Shown in pieces: positions 8,300-17,978 of a stretch of DNA of 64,000 nt. The stretch is from contig NZ_CP115841.1 of the NCBI RefSeq assembly GCF_013318015.2, positions 248,001-312,000 of the forward strand, written 5' to 3'. The number at the start of each line of letters is the position of its first letter. Within the stretch, counting starts at the first letter, position 1. The stretch is from Agrobacterium tumefaciens. GTDB lineage: Bacteria > Pseudomonadota > Alphaproteobacteria > Rhizobiales > Rhizobiaceae. The translations under genes were made by a program, and so were the position numbers. Below the pieces are notes generated by a model. That model had not been told where the DNA came from. It did no database searches and saw only the letters and a program-made list of their open reading frames with translations.

Positions 8300-8557
8300 T
8301 CACGCAGCAGCACTTCCCTGCGCAACGATGACCGGGATCAGAAGATCGCCCCAGTTGCCGCCCCCGCCGTGATGGCGGGCTGAGCGGACGAGTTCAACGG
8401 AAACACCGGCCTCAACTGCCTTCATGACGGCCTGGTTGAGGCGGTGCAGATCGTTGGCCAGCATGCGGATGGCGACCTGTTGATCCTGCGTCATGGCGGA
8501 GGACTGCTCCTCGGCGCGTTCCTTGACGTGGGTCTTGATGGGGTTATGGGCATTCAT
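8300..8557 (-). CDS. Small hypothetical protein downstream of aceA
   Basis: An 85-residue cytoplasmic protein starting at ATG 8557, with GGAG upstream in the aceA-proximal spacer. It has a hydrophilic N-terminus, a central helical part (QDQQVAIRMLANDLHRLNQA) and a Gly/His patch (ARHHGGGGNWGDLL) followed by an Ala-rich end. It begins 83 bases after the aceA stop on the same strand, so it is probably co-transcribed with isocitrate lyase. I do not recognise a named domain; a role connected to the glyoxylate shunt is only suggested by position. Confidence 0.7.
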   Translation of the reverse strand: MNAHNPIKTHVKERAEEQSSAMTQDQQVAIRMLANDLHRLNQAVMKAVEAGVSVELVRSARHHGGGGNWGDLLIPVIVAQGSAAA

Positions 8558-8640
8558 GGCATTTCTCCTCTCTTTATTGGTTGGGGTTCTTGATGCGATT
8601 TGCAAGCCCTTCCCGTTCAAGGGAAGGGCAGTTTTCCAGT

Positions 8641-9930
<1,290 letters not shown>

Positions 9931-10102
9931 ACTTCTCTCTCCCATTACAAATGCAGTTTCAGAAACGTGCTGTCTTCAACTGTGTGAAGCGCATTTCGAT
10001 GTGACTACATTTACATTTTCATGAGTTTGAGCGCCAGAAGAAACATAAAAACAGTGACTTGAAAGAGGTTATGCTGTAGTGTGAATGACAGGGTGGAGCT
10101 GT

Positions 10103-10149
10103 AAAATTGTAAATTTTGTAAAAGCCTCATGCCCGGCGATTTTGTAACA
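10103..10149. promoter_or_regulatory. Cluster of TTTTGTAA repeats between aceA and its divergent regulator
   Basis: AAAATTGTAAA (10103-10113), TTTTGTAAAA (10114-10123) and TTTTGTAACA (10140-10149) repeat the same half-site in direct orientation; related inverted copies occur near the aceA start (ATTACAAATG at 9944-9953 and CATTTACATTTTC at 10008-10020). They are a good candidate binding region for the divergently encoded regulator, controlling both aceA and itself. Confidence 0.5.
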
Positions 10150-10184
10150 GACTTGTATGAGTCTTTCGATGTGAGGTTGAGGCT

Positions 10185-11600
10185 GTGTCGGAAAACAAGA
10201 TTTTTGCTGGCCCGCGCGTACGTCGTATTCGCAATGGTCTGGCCCTGACGCAAACGGCCATGGCCGAGGCGCTGGCAATCTCGCCTTCCTACCTCAATCT
10301 CATCGAGCGCAATCAGCGGCCGCTGACCGTGCAGCTGCTCTTGAAGCTCGCTTCAGTCTACAAGGTGGATCTGGACGACCTGCAAGGCGAGAGTGCCGGT
10401 TCCGCCGGGCAATTGCGAGAGGTCTTCGCCGATCCGCTCTTGGTGGGCGAGGTGCCGTCGCCGCAGGAGCTGATCGAGGTGGCAGATGCCGCGCCCAATG
10501 CGGCAAGTGGCGTCGTCAAGCTGTACAGGGCGTATCGGGAACAGGCGCAGCGCCTTTCCGACCTCTCGGATCTTCTGGCGCGCGAAGGACATGAGACGGC
10601 GCTTTCCTCCACCCGCCTGCCGATAGACGAGGTGCGGCACGTCTTTGAAAACCGGCCGGCCTATGTCCATTCCATCGATGCGGCGGCAGAAGAACTCCAC
10701 AAGCAATTGTCGGCGGGCGAAGATCTCGCCGCGGGCCTTCGCGCATGGCTTCAGAAAAACCACGGTATCGTGGTCAGAACTCTGCCGGTCCATGCCATGC
10801 CCAATCTGCGGCGGCGTTATGACCGCCATTCCATGCGGCTGTTTTTGTCCGAGCGCCTGTCGCAGCCGGATCAGCTCAGGGAAATGGCGATGGAAACCTG
10901 TCTTCTGGCGCTTCGAGAGGAGATTGGCGCTGAGCTGGAGACGCTTGGCCTGAAGGGGGAGGAGGCACGGCGCATCGCCCGCTTCGAGCTGGCGCGTTAT
11001 GCCGCCCATGCCCTGATGATGCCCTATGGTGCGTTTTTGAGTGCCGCCCAGCGCGCGAAATACGATCTCGATGTCCTGCGATCACGCTTCAATGTGTCGT
11101 TCGAGCAGGCCGCCAACAGGCTCGTCAGCCTACAAAGGCCGACGGCTGCGGCAATCCCGTTCTTTTTGATGGAGACTGACAATGCCGGCAACCGTTTCCG
11201 TCTTGCGGGCGCCGGTGGTTTCCCGAGGGCACGGTTTGGCGGCCTCTGTCCGCGTCTTAATATCCACGCAGCTTTTGCCCAGCCGGGGCAGGTGCTGGTG
11301 GAGCCGGTGGAGATGCCTGACGGTGACGCCTTCCTGACTGTGTCGCGCACGCTTGAAGGCCCGCAGGCCGGTTTCGGCGAAAGGGTGCGGCGAACGGCCG
11401 TGCTTCTGGGCTGCGATCTCGCCCAGGCCGGGGAGACGGTTTATGGAGCTGCCGGCGCAGGTGGGCCGACCATTGCCATTGGTCCCTCGTGCCGGCTGTG
11501 TGAAAGGCAGGGCTGTCTGTCGCGGGCGGAGGCCCCGCTGACGAGGCCGCTCGGCCTGGACGAAATGGTGACCGGTCTTAGTGTTTTCGACTTCCAGTAG
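10185..11600 (+). CDS. XRE-family regulator with short-chain-acyl (ScfR/RamB-type) C-terminal domain
   Basis: A 471-residue regulator. An N-terminal helix-turn-helix (about residues 8-65, RRIRNGLALTQTAMAEALAI then SPSYLNLIERNQRP) is followed by an IrrE/ImmA-like region and a C-terminal DUF2083-type domain ending in a Cys-rich RLCERQGCLSRAEAP motif. The zinc-protease HExxH expected in active IrrE proteins is absent; the equivalent region reads LREMAMETCLLA, so a sensory rather than proteolytic role is likely. In actinobacteria the related RamB controls glyoxylate-cycle genes; here the gene is divergent from aceA, making it the probable aceA regulator. Start is GTG, with TGAGG upstream. Confidence 0.88.
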   Translation: MSENKIFAGPRVRRIRNGLALTQTAMAEALAISPSYLNLIERNQRPLTVQLLLKLASVYKVDLDDLQGESAGSAGQLREVFADPLLVGEVPSPQELIEVADAAPNAASGVVKLYRAYREQAQRLSDLSDLLAREGHETALSSTRLPIDEVRHVFENRPAYVHSIDAAAEELHKQLSAGEDLAAGLRAWLQKNHGIVVRTLPVHAMPNLRRRYDRHSMRLFLSERLSQPDQLREMAMETCLLALREEIGAELETLGLKGEEARRIARFELARYAAHALMMPYGAFLSAAQRAKYDLDVLRSRFNVSFEQAANRLVSLQRPTAAAIPFFLMETDNAGNRFRLAGAGGFPRARFGGLCPRLNIHAAFAQPGQVLVEPVEMPDGDAFLTVSRTLEGPQAGFGERVRRTAVLLGCDLAQAGETVYGAAGAGGPTIAIGPSCRLCERQGCLSRAEAPLTRPLGLDEMVTGLSVFDFQ

Positions 11601-11751
11601 AGGTTTCGCATCACTTTTTTTCCGGTGGAACACATTCGGTTGAAAATGCTGTGCTGCACATTTCCCGCTTGCTCCCTTTTGTTTTCCTTTCTAGTCTCAC
11701 TAAAAAAGGGGATCACGCTTCCGTCACGAGGATGCGTTAACAGGAGAAATC

Positions 11752-12849
11752 ATGAAAAACCGTTCGCTCCGTTTCACTTTGGCTCTCACGACGGCGCTCG
11801 TTGCTGCAGGCTCGGCAATGGCCCAGGAGAAGGTCGTTCACGTCTTTAACTGGTCGGATTATATCGACGAATCGATCCTTACCGATTTCACCAAGGAAAC
11901 CGGCATCAAGGTCGTTTACGATGTATTCGACAGCAACGAACTCGTGGAAACGAAGCTTCTGGCCGGCAGCTCCGGCTACGACGTGGTGGTGCCGACTGGC
12001 CCCTTCCTTGCCCGCCAGATCAATGCCGGTGTTTTCCAGAAACTCGACAAGTCCAAGTTGCCGAATCTGAAGAACATGTGGCCGGATGTCTCCGAGCGTC
12101 TGGCGAAATACGACCCCGGTAACGAGTATGCCGTGAACTACATGTGGGGCACAACAGGTATCGGCTATAACGTCGCCAAGGTGAAGGCGGCTCTCGGTGA
12201 TGTTCCGGTCGACAGCTGGGATATTCTCTTCAAGCCGGAAAATGCCGAAAAGCTGAAATCCTGTGGCATCAATATTCTCGATGCATCGGACGAGACCTTC
12301 GCCATCGCGATGAATTACCTCGGCAAGAACCCGGACAGCAAGGAAACGGCCGATCTGGAAGCGGGCGGTGCCGTCTATTCGAAGATCCGTCCCTTTGTGA
12401 AGACCTTCAACTCCTCCGCCTATATCGACGAGCTGGCAAATGGCGACAGCTGCATCACGATCGGCTGGTCGGGTGACATTCTTCAGGCGAAAAAGCGTGC
12501 CGAAGAAGCCAAGAACGGCGTCGAGGTGAACTACGTCATCCCGAAGGAAGGCACCTATATGTGGTTCGACAACCTTGCCATCCCGGCGGATGCCAAGAAT
12601 GTCGAGGAAGCTCACACTTTCATAAATTACCTGATGCGCCCGGAAGTCATCGCCAAGGCGTCCAACTATGTTCAGTATGCGAACGGCAACCTTGCCTCGC
12701 AGGCGCTGATGGATCCGTCGGTTGCCAAGAACCCGGCGGTCTACCCCAATGCCGAGACGATGAAGAAGCTCTTCACCATCTCACCCTACGGACCGAAGGA
12801 ACAGCGCGTCTTGAACCGTGTCTGGACGCAGATAAAGACCGGTAGCTGA
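11752..12849 (+). CDS. potF: Polyamine ABC transporter periplasmic binding protein
   Basis: A 365-residue periplasmic solute-binding protein of the PotD/PotF family. A signal peptide ends near AGSAMA-QE (residue 24); mature-protein hallmarks are FNWSDYID near the start, YDVVVPTGPFLARQ, and WGTTGIGYN. These match the putrescine-binding PotF branch. AGGAG precedes the ATG. It is the first gene of potFGHI; a strong hairpin lies in the 179-base gap before potG and may hold back downstream expression, as often seen after binding-protein genes. Confidence 0.94.
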   Translation: MKNRSLRFTLALTTALVAAGSAMAQEKVVHVFNWSDYIDESILTDFTKETGIKVVYDVFDSNELVETKLLAGSSGYDVVVPTGPFLARQINAGVFQKLDKSKLPNLKNMWPDVSERLAKYDPGNEYAVNYMWGTTGIGYNVAKVKAALGDVPVDSWDILFKPENAEKLKSCGINILDASDETFAIAMNYLGKNPDSKETADLEAGGAVYSKIRPFVKTFNSSAYIDELANGDSCITIGWSGDILQAKKRAEEAKNGVEVNYVIPKEGTYMWFDNLAIPADAKNVEEAHTFINYLMRPEVIAKASNYVQYANGNLASQALMDPSVAKNPAVYPNAETMKKLFTISPYGPKEQRVLNRVWTQIKTGS

Positions 12850-12903
12850 TAGCTCCGCGCGCTGGTTGAGAAACGGCCGGCGGGCCTGTTTCTCTGATAC
12901 CTT

Positions 12904-12929
12904 GCCGGCAGGTCACGCAACCTGCCGGC
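12904..12929 (+). other. Strong hairpin between potF and potG
   Basis: GCCGGCAGGT (12904-12913) and ACCTGCCGGC (12920-12929) form a perfect 10-bp stem with a 6-base loop and no T-tract. It is probably an mRNA-stabilising or partially attenuating element that raises potF over the membrane genes. Confidence 0.6.
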
Positions 12930-12944
12930 GCTGCCCGCCTCATG

Positions 12945-12989
12945 GCATCGGACCGAAAAGTGTGACGCGGTTTTCGGGAAATCCGATGC
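12945..12989. repeat. 45-bp palindromic intergenic repeat, copy 1
   Basis: Begins GCATCGG and ends TCCGATGC, with an inner GACCGAAAA/GGTTTTCGG pairing. It has the same length and plan (GCAT...AAAA...GCGGTTTT...ATGC) as the copies at 27290-27334 and 63523-63567. A widespread alphaproteobacterial REP-like element. Confidence 0.7.
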
Positions 12990-13028
12990 TCAAATCTACA
13001 AAATCAACGGGATTTGAGGGTAGGGTGA

Positions 13029-14186
13029 ATGGCGAAAACTCTGGGGCCGGTCAAACGCAAATTTAGCCCTTGGGACAATCCCGATGCGGTTCCCTTCATC
13101 CGGTTTGAAAACGTCACCAAGCGGTTTGGCGATTTCGTCGCCGTCGATAATCTGACGCTCGATATTTACGAACGGGAGTTCTTTTCGCTGCTCGGTCCTT
13201 CCGGCTGCGGCAAGACCACGCTGATGCGCATGCTGGCCGGTTTCGAGGAACCGACCAATGGGCGTATTCTCCTTCAGGGCAAGGATATTTCCGGCGTGCC
13301 GCCCTACAAGCGCCCGACCAATATGATGTTTCAGTCCTACGCCCTTTTCCCGCATATGTCGGTGGAGAAGAACATTGCCTTCGGTCTGGAGCAGGACGGT
13401 CTGCCCAAGGCAGAAATATCCTCGCGGGTCGAGGAAATGCTGCGGCTCGTCAAGCTCAGCGAGTTTGCCAAGCGCAAGCCGAGCCAGCTTTCGGGCGGCC
13501 AGCGGCAGCGCGTGGCGCTTGCCCGCTCGCTTGCCAAGCGGCCGAAGGTGCTTTTGCTGGATGAACCGCTCGGTGCACTCGACAAGAAGCTGCGCGAGGA
13601 AACCCAATTCGAGCTGATGGACATCCAGACCAATCTCGGCCTCACCTTCCTGATCGTCACCCATGACCAGGAAGAGGCAATGACGGTGTCGGACCGGATC
13701 GCGGTCATGGACAAGGGCATTGTGGTGCAGGTGGCAACGCCTGCCGAGATCTACGAGGCGCCGAACAGCCGTTACGTGGCGGATTTCATCGGCGACATCA
13801 ATATTTTCGACGCCAACGTCGTCACTAACGCGTCCGATATCGGCAAGCCGGGACTGGTGACACTCGATTGCGACGGGCTGACAGTTGCCGTGGAGCAGGA
13901 ATGTGCCGCTGTCACCGGAAGCCGGGTGGCTTTCGCCATCCGCCCGGAAAAGGTCCGCATCTCGCTCGATCAACCCACCGACAGCGCCGTCAATTCCGCT
14001 TATGGCGAAGTCTGGGATATCGGCTATCTCGGTGACTTCTCGGTGTTCATCGTCAAGCTTGCCGATGGCCGTGTCATCCGTGCAGCGCAGGCGAATGTCT
14101 CGCGTCTCGTGGATCGCCCGATCACCTTCGGCGATATGGTGTGGTTGAACTGGAAACAGGATTCCGGTCTTGTGCTAACGCACTGA
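13029..14186 (+). CDS. potG: Polyamine ABC transporter ATP-binding protein
   Basis: A 385-residue ABC ATPase powering the PotFGHI importer. Walker A GPSGCGKTT is at residues 56-64, the Q-loop follows in MMFQSYALFPHM, the signature LSGGQRQR and Walker B VLLLDEPLGALD come next, and the switch His is in VTHDQEEA. The C-terminal ~130 residues form the TOBE-type regulatory domain typical of PotA/PotG (IRPEKVRIS). It is preceded by GGTAGGG and followed after 11 bases by potH. Confidence 0.94.
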   Translation: MAKTLGPVKRKFSPWDNPDAVPFIRFENVTKRFGDFVAVDNLTLDIYEREFFSLLGPSGCGKTTLMRMLAGFEEPTNGRILLQGKDISGVPPYKRPTNMMFQSYALFPHMSVEKNIAFGLEQDGLPKAEISSRVEEMLRLVKLSEFAKRKPSQLSGGQRQRVALARSLAKRPKVLLLDEPLGALDKKLREETQFELMDIQTNLGLTFLIVTHDQEEAMTVSDRIAVMDKGIVVQVATPAEIYEAPNSRYVADFIGDINIFDANVVTNASDIGKPGLVTLDCDGLTVAVEQECAAVTGSRVAFAIRPEKVRISLDQPTDSAVNSAYGEVWDIGYLGDFSVFIVKLADGRVIRAAQANVSRLVDRPITFGDMVWLNWKQDSGLVLTH

Positions 14187-14197
14187 GGGAGGCTTTT

Positions 14198-15106
14198 ATG
14201 GCGATCACCACTCCTGAAAACCGGCAAAGTCCCTGGCGATGGCTGGTCGTCGCCGTTCCCTATTTCTGGCTGATGCTGTTTTTCGCAGCGCCCTTTTTTA
14301 TCATTTTCAAAATATCGCTTTCGGATACGGCGATATCCATGCCGCCCTATACGCCAGTCTTCGAAGGGTTTTCGAAGCTTGGCGCATTCTTCTCGCAGCT
14401 GGATTTCGAAAACTACCTGTTTCTGACGGAAGACCCGCTCTACATCGACGCCTATCTCTCGTCGCTGCGCATCGCATTCATCTCCACCTTCCTGCTGTTG
14501 CTGATCGGTTATCCCATGGCTCTTGCCATGGCGCGTTCGCCGTCATCCATCCGCCCCACGCTGGTGATGCTGGTCATCCTGCCGTTCTGGACCTCGTTCC
14601 TGATCCGCGTTTACGCCTGGATTGGTATTCTGAAGCCCGAAGGTCTGCTGACGGTGCTGTTCCAATGGCTCGGTTTTCTGGGGCCGGACCAGCAGGTCAA
14701 TATCTTCCGCACCGAGACGGCGATCTTCATCGGCATCGTCTATTCCTATCTGCCGTTCATGGTGCTGCCGCTTTATTCGGCGCTGGAAAAATTCGACAAT
14801 ACGCTTCTGGAAGCGGCGGCCGATCTGGGTTGCCCGCCCTGGAAAGCCTTCTGGAAGATTACCTTCCCGCTGTCGCTTCCGGGCGTGGTGGCCGGGTCGA
14901 TGATCTGTTTCATCCCGATAACCGGCGAATTCGTCATTCCCGATCTGCTTGGCGGTGCGCAGACGCTGATGATCGGCAAGACGCTCTGGACGGAATTCTT
15001 CGGCAACCGCGACTGGCCCCTGGCATCCGCCGTTGCGGTGCTGCTTCTACTGTTGCTGGTGGTGCCCATCGCCATCTTCCAGAACCAGCAGAAGAAAGTC
15101 GGGTGA
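14198..15106 (+). CDS. potH: Polyamine ABC transporter permease
   Basis: A 302-residue inner-membrane permease of the PotB/PotH type with six predicted membrane segments. The EAA loop that docks on the ATPase is visible as EAAADLGCPPWKAFWKITFPL. The start at 14198 follows GAGGGAGG and avoids the longer frame overlapping potG. PotI starts four bases after its stop, indicating translational coupling. Confidence 0.93.
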   Translation: MAITTPENRQSPWRWLVVAVPYFWLMLFFAAPFFIIFKISLSDTAISMPPYTPVFEGFSKLGAFFSQLDFENYLFLTEDPLYIDAYLSSLRIAFISTFLLLLIGYPMALAMARSPSSIRPTLVMLVILPFWTSFLIRVYAWIGILKPEGLLTVLFQWLGFLGPDQQVNIFRTETAIFIGIVYSYLPFMVLPLYSALEKFDNTLLEAAADLGCPPWKAFWKITFPLSLPGVVAGSMICFIPITGEFVIPDLLGGAQTLMIGKTLWTEFFGNRDWPLASAVAVLLLLLLVVPIAIFQNQQKKVG

Positions 15107-15110
15107 GGCC

Positions 15111-15923
15111 ATGAAACGCGGAAAATTCGACATCACCGTCCTGACCCTCGGTTTTGCCTTTCTCTATATCCCGATCATCATCCTGATCGTTTATTCCTTC
15201 AATGCCTCTAAGCTGGTCACCGTCTGGGGCGGATTTTCGCTGCAATGGTACAAGTCCATGTGGTCGAACCAGGGGCTGATGGATGCAGCCTGGGTGACGC
15301 TTCGTGTCGGTATTTTGAGCGCCACCATCGGCACCATCCTCGGAACGCTGGCGGCGCTGTCTCTGACGCGCTTTGCGCGCTTTCCGGGACGCGTGCTGTT
15401 TTCGGGCATGATCTATGCGCCGCTCGTCATGCCGGAGGTCATTACCGGTCTGTCGCTGCTTTTGCTGTTCGTGGCTGTTGGGGTGGATCGCGGCTTCTGG
15501 ACGGTAGTCATCGCCCACACCACCTTCACCATGTGTTATGTGGCAATCGTCGTGCAGTCGCGTCTGTTGACCTTTGATCGCAGCCTCGAGGAAGCAGCGC
15601 TCGATCTCGGTTGCCCGCCGGTCAAGACCTTCTTCAAAATTACCCTGCCGCTGATCTTCCCGGCCGTCATCGCCGGCTGGATGCTGGCGTTTACGCTGTC
15701 GCTCGATGATCTCGTGATCGCAAGTTTCGCCACTGGTCCAGGTGCGACGACGCTGCCGATCAAGATTTATTCGCAGGTTCGTCTCGGTGTCACACCTGAG
15801 ATCAACGCCATCTGCACGATCCTTATCGGGCTTGTCACAATCGGCGTGATTGTCGCTTCCATCGCCTCCAAACGCACGGAACTCCAGCGGATGAAGGACG
15901 AACACGCAGCCGCGCGCAACTGA
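15111..15923 (+). CDS. potI: Polyamine ABC transporter permease
   Basis: The 270-residue second permease subunit of the PotC/PotI type. It shows membrane helices and the EAA motif EEAALDLGCPPVKTFFKITLPLI. GTGAGG precedes the ATG, overlapping the potH stop region. It is the last gene of potFGHI; no terminator directly follows, and the next 3' stem-loop (16189) belongs to the candidate small RNA. Confidence 0.93.
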   Translation: MKRGKFDITVLTLGFAFLYIPIIILIVYSFNASKLVTVWGGFSLQWYKSMWSNQGLMDAAWVTLRVGILSATIGTILGTLAALSLTRFARFPGRVLFSGMIYAPLVMPEVITGLSLLLLFVAVGVDRGFWTVVIAHTTFTMCYVAIVVQSRLLTFDRSLEEAALDLGCPPVKTFFKITLPLIFPAVIAGWMLAFTLSLDDLVIASFATGPGATTLPIKIYSQVRLGVTPEINAICTILIGLVTIGVIVASIASKRTELQRMKDEHAAARN

Positions 15924-16052
15924 TCGAATATTCCTCTCCGATTTCTACGCGTTACTGTTGAGGCGTCGATAAAATTAGAAACCTGTAATTTAGTTTTTGA
16001 CTTTTACGGTCTCAAAATAGGAATTATCGTCGGTAATTGATCGATTTTGGTT

Positions 16053-16067
16053 TTAACCGCTTGTTAA
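16053..16067. promoter_or_regulatory. Candidate CtrA box (TTAACC-N5-TTAA)
   Basis: TTAACC begins at 16053 and a second TTAA lies at 16064-16067, exactly the spacing of the CtrA consensus and including the preferred CC. It is between potI and the candidate small RNA. If centred at -35 it predicts transcription on the plus strand starting near 16095. Confidence 0.5.
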
Positions 16068-16137
16068 TAGGAGTTGGCGGAAAGTAAATCCCAACGCAGG
16101 GCTGTCAAACTTTAGATAGCCGGGATTGATAATTTCC

Positions 16138-16215
16138 ATATGGCGAGGTTGTCCCCCTTTCTCTCGTTAAAAAAGCACAACTAATACAGGCGGCCGAGAG
16201 GCCGCCTTTCTTTTT
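16138..16215 (+). ncRNA. Candidate trans-acting small RNA with Rho-independent terminator (MmgR/suhB-motif-like)
   Basis: The intergenic region ends in a clear plus-strand terminator (16189-16215) that no plus-strand gene needs directly. Upstream are a short stem GCGAG/CTCGT (16143-16147 with 16163-16167) exposing the pyrimidine-rich loop CCCCCUUU, and a possible alternative pairing GTTGT/ACAAC. The ~77-nt layout resembles, from memory, the alphaproteobacterial suhB-motif/MmgR (alpha-r8) small RNAs. The 5' end is uncertain: GATAAT at 16128 could be a -10, or a start near 16095 would add a hairpin (16100-16106 with 16115-16121). C-rich loops of this kind pair with ribosome-binding sites. Confidence 0.6.
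16189..16215 (+). terminator. Rho-independent terminator of the candidate sRNA
   Basis: GGCGGCC (16189-16195), loop GAGA, GGCCGCC (16200-16206), then TTTCTTTTT. Strong and oriented for plus-strand transcription. Confidence 0.85.
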
Positions 16216-16234
16216 GCCGCCATGCGGGTTGCCT

Positions 16235-17893
16235 TCAGCGGTTTTCCGGATGATCCATCGATTTCGACACGAGAAGCACGGGGATAAGCCCGGCAATGAT
16301 GATGATGATCGCCGGCACGGCGGCGTCCTGCACCCTTGAGCGGGACGCGTCTTCATAGACCAGCGTGGCGAGCGTGTTGAAGCCGAAGGGCCGCAGCAGG
16401 ATCGTCGCCGGCAGCTCCTTCATGGATTCGATCAGTACCAAAAGAAAGGCTGTCAGCGCCGCAGGCCGCATATTCGGCAACAGCACCTTGAACAGTGTCT
16501 GCAACCGGTTGCGCCCAAGCGTTCGCGAGGCCATGTCGATATGCGGCGAGAGCTTCTGGAACCCGGCATCAAGCGTTCCCTCCGCCATGGTCATGAAGCG
16601 CACCGAATGGGCGTAGATGATGGCAAAGGCAGTGCCTGACAGCAGCAGGCCGCTCGAAAATCCGAAGTGGGAGCGGACAAACCCGTCGACGTGATTGTCG
16701 AGACCGGCCAGGGGAATGAGCACGCCGATGGCGAGCACCGTTCCCGGCACGCCATATCCCATGGAGCCAAGTCGCGCGGCCACCTTTGACGTGCGCGAGC
16801 GCTCGGTGCGGATGGCATAGGAAAATACGAAAGCCGCAATCAGGGTGACGAAGGCGGCGGAAAGCGAGACCTCGAGACTGTGACCGAGCGCTTTCAGCAG
16901 CTTCGGCGCAAACAGCGCATCCAGCCTTTTTGCGGCGTAACCGCCAAGAACGATGACGGGAATGAGGAAACCACTCGCCACAGGAGCGACGCAGAAGAGG
17001 CTTGCAGACCAGCGCCGCCAGCCGCGAAGGCTTTTCAACCGGTGGCGTTGCGCCATGGTCGTGGCTTTTGGAGCGGCAAAGCGCTGTTTTTCGCGGGCGT
17101 TGCGTTCGATGAAGATCAACGCGCCAACGATGAGCAGAATGACGGCGGCGATCTGTGTGGCATTGGCAAGATTGCCGCGATTGAGCCAGGTCTCGTAAAT
17201 CGTGAAAGTCAGCGTCTGGACACCGAGATATTCGACAGCGCCAATATCGTTCAGCGTTTCCATCAGAACCAGCGAAAGACCGATGGCGATCGCCGGCCGC
17301 GCCATCGGCAATTGAACGGAAAAGAATACGCCAAGCGGTTTCGCACCAAGCGTGCGCGCAGCTTCGGCCGCAAACCGTCCCTGCATGGAAAAGGCGGCGC
17401 GGGCCGAGAGATAGACATAAGGGTAAAGCACCGAACTCAGAACCACCACGGCGCCGCCAAGCGAGCGTACGTCCGGAAACCAGTAGTCGCGGATGCTGTG
17501 ATAGCCGAAGGCGGCGCGAAGGGCGCTTTGTACCGGGCCGGTGAAATCCAGGAACTCGCCGAAAGCATAGGCTGCCAGATACGAGGGAATGGCGAGCGGC
17601 AGGACAAGTGCCGCCGACAATACCCGCCGCAAAGGGAATTCGAATGTGGTGACGAGCCAGGCGCAGACAATGCCGAACAATGCCGTCGTTGCGGCCGTCA
17701 TCGCCAGCAGCAGGAAGGTTCGAAACCCGGCGCGCGGCAGAACGTTGGCTAGAAGGTGTTGCCATCCTTCCGTGCTGCCGGTCAGCGCCAGCCAGAAGAC
17801 CGCCAGAACAGGCATGGCGGCGATCGCTGCGACGATGACCGCCGTGATGGGCAACAATGAAACGCGTCTTGTTGCCGGAATGGAAACCGTCAT
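16235..17893 (-). CDS. Iron(III)-type ABC transporter permease (AfuB/SfuB-like), orphan
   Basis: A 552-residue double-length permease with twelve predicted membrane helices, two fused BPD-type domains as in FbpB/AfuB/SfuB. EAA-like loops are visible in each half (AAEAARTLGAKPLGVFFSVQLPM and LGRNRLQTLFKVLLPNMRPA). Neither the periplasmic binding protein nor the ATPase normally encoded beside it is in the window, so it must use subunits encoded elsewhere. It begins 85 bases after pdhS1 on the same strand and might be read through from it. The metal substrate is inferred from family. Confidence 0.88.
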   Translation of the reverse strand: MTVSIPATRRVSLLPITAVIVAAIAAMPVLAVFWLALTGSTEGWQHLLANVLPRAGFRTFLLLAMTAATTALFGIVCAWLVTTFEFPLRRVLSAALVLPLAIPSYLAAYAFGEFLDFTGPVQSALRAAFGYHSIRDYWFPDVRSLGGAVVVLSSVLYPYVYLSARAAFSMQGRFAAEAARTLGAKPLGVFFSVQLPMARPAIAIGLSLVLMETLNDIGAVEYLGVQTLTFTIYETWLNRGNLANATQIAAVILLIVGALIFIERNAREKQRFAAPKATTMAQRHRLKSLRGWRRWSASLFCVAPVASGFLIPVIVLGGYAAKRLDALFAPKLLKALGHSLEVSLSAAFVTLIAAFVFSYAIRTERSRTSKVAARLGSMGYGVPGTVLAIGVLIPLAGLDNHVDGFVRSHFGFSSGLLLSGTAFAIIYAHSVRFMTMAEGTLDAGFQKLSPHIDMASRTLGRNRLQTLFKVLLPNMRPAALTAFLLVLIESMKELPATILLRPFGFNTLATLVYEDASRSRVQDAAVPAIIIIIAGLIPVLLVSKSMDHPENR

Positions 17894-17978
17894 GGAAATG
17901 CCAGCCTGCTGTCCTGCGAAAGCCTCAACCGGCTGTCCGTTTAGCCGGCGGTTCCCGCATTGCTACGCCCGCATGGCC

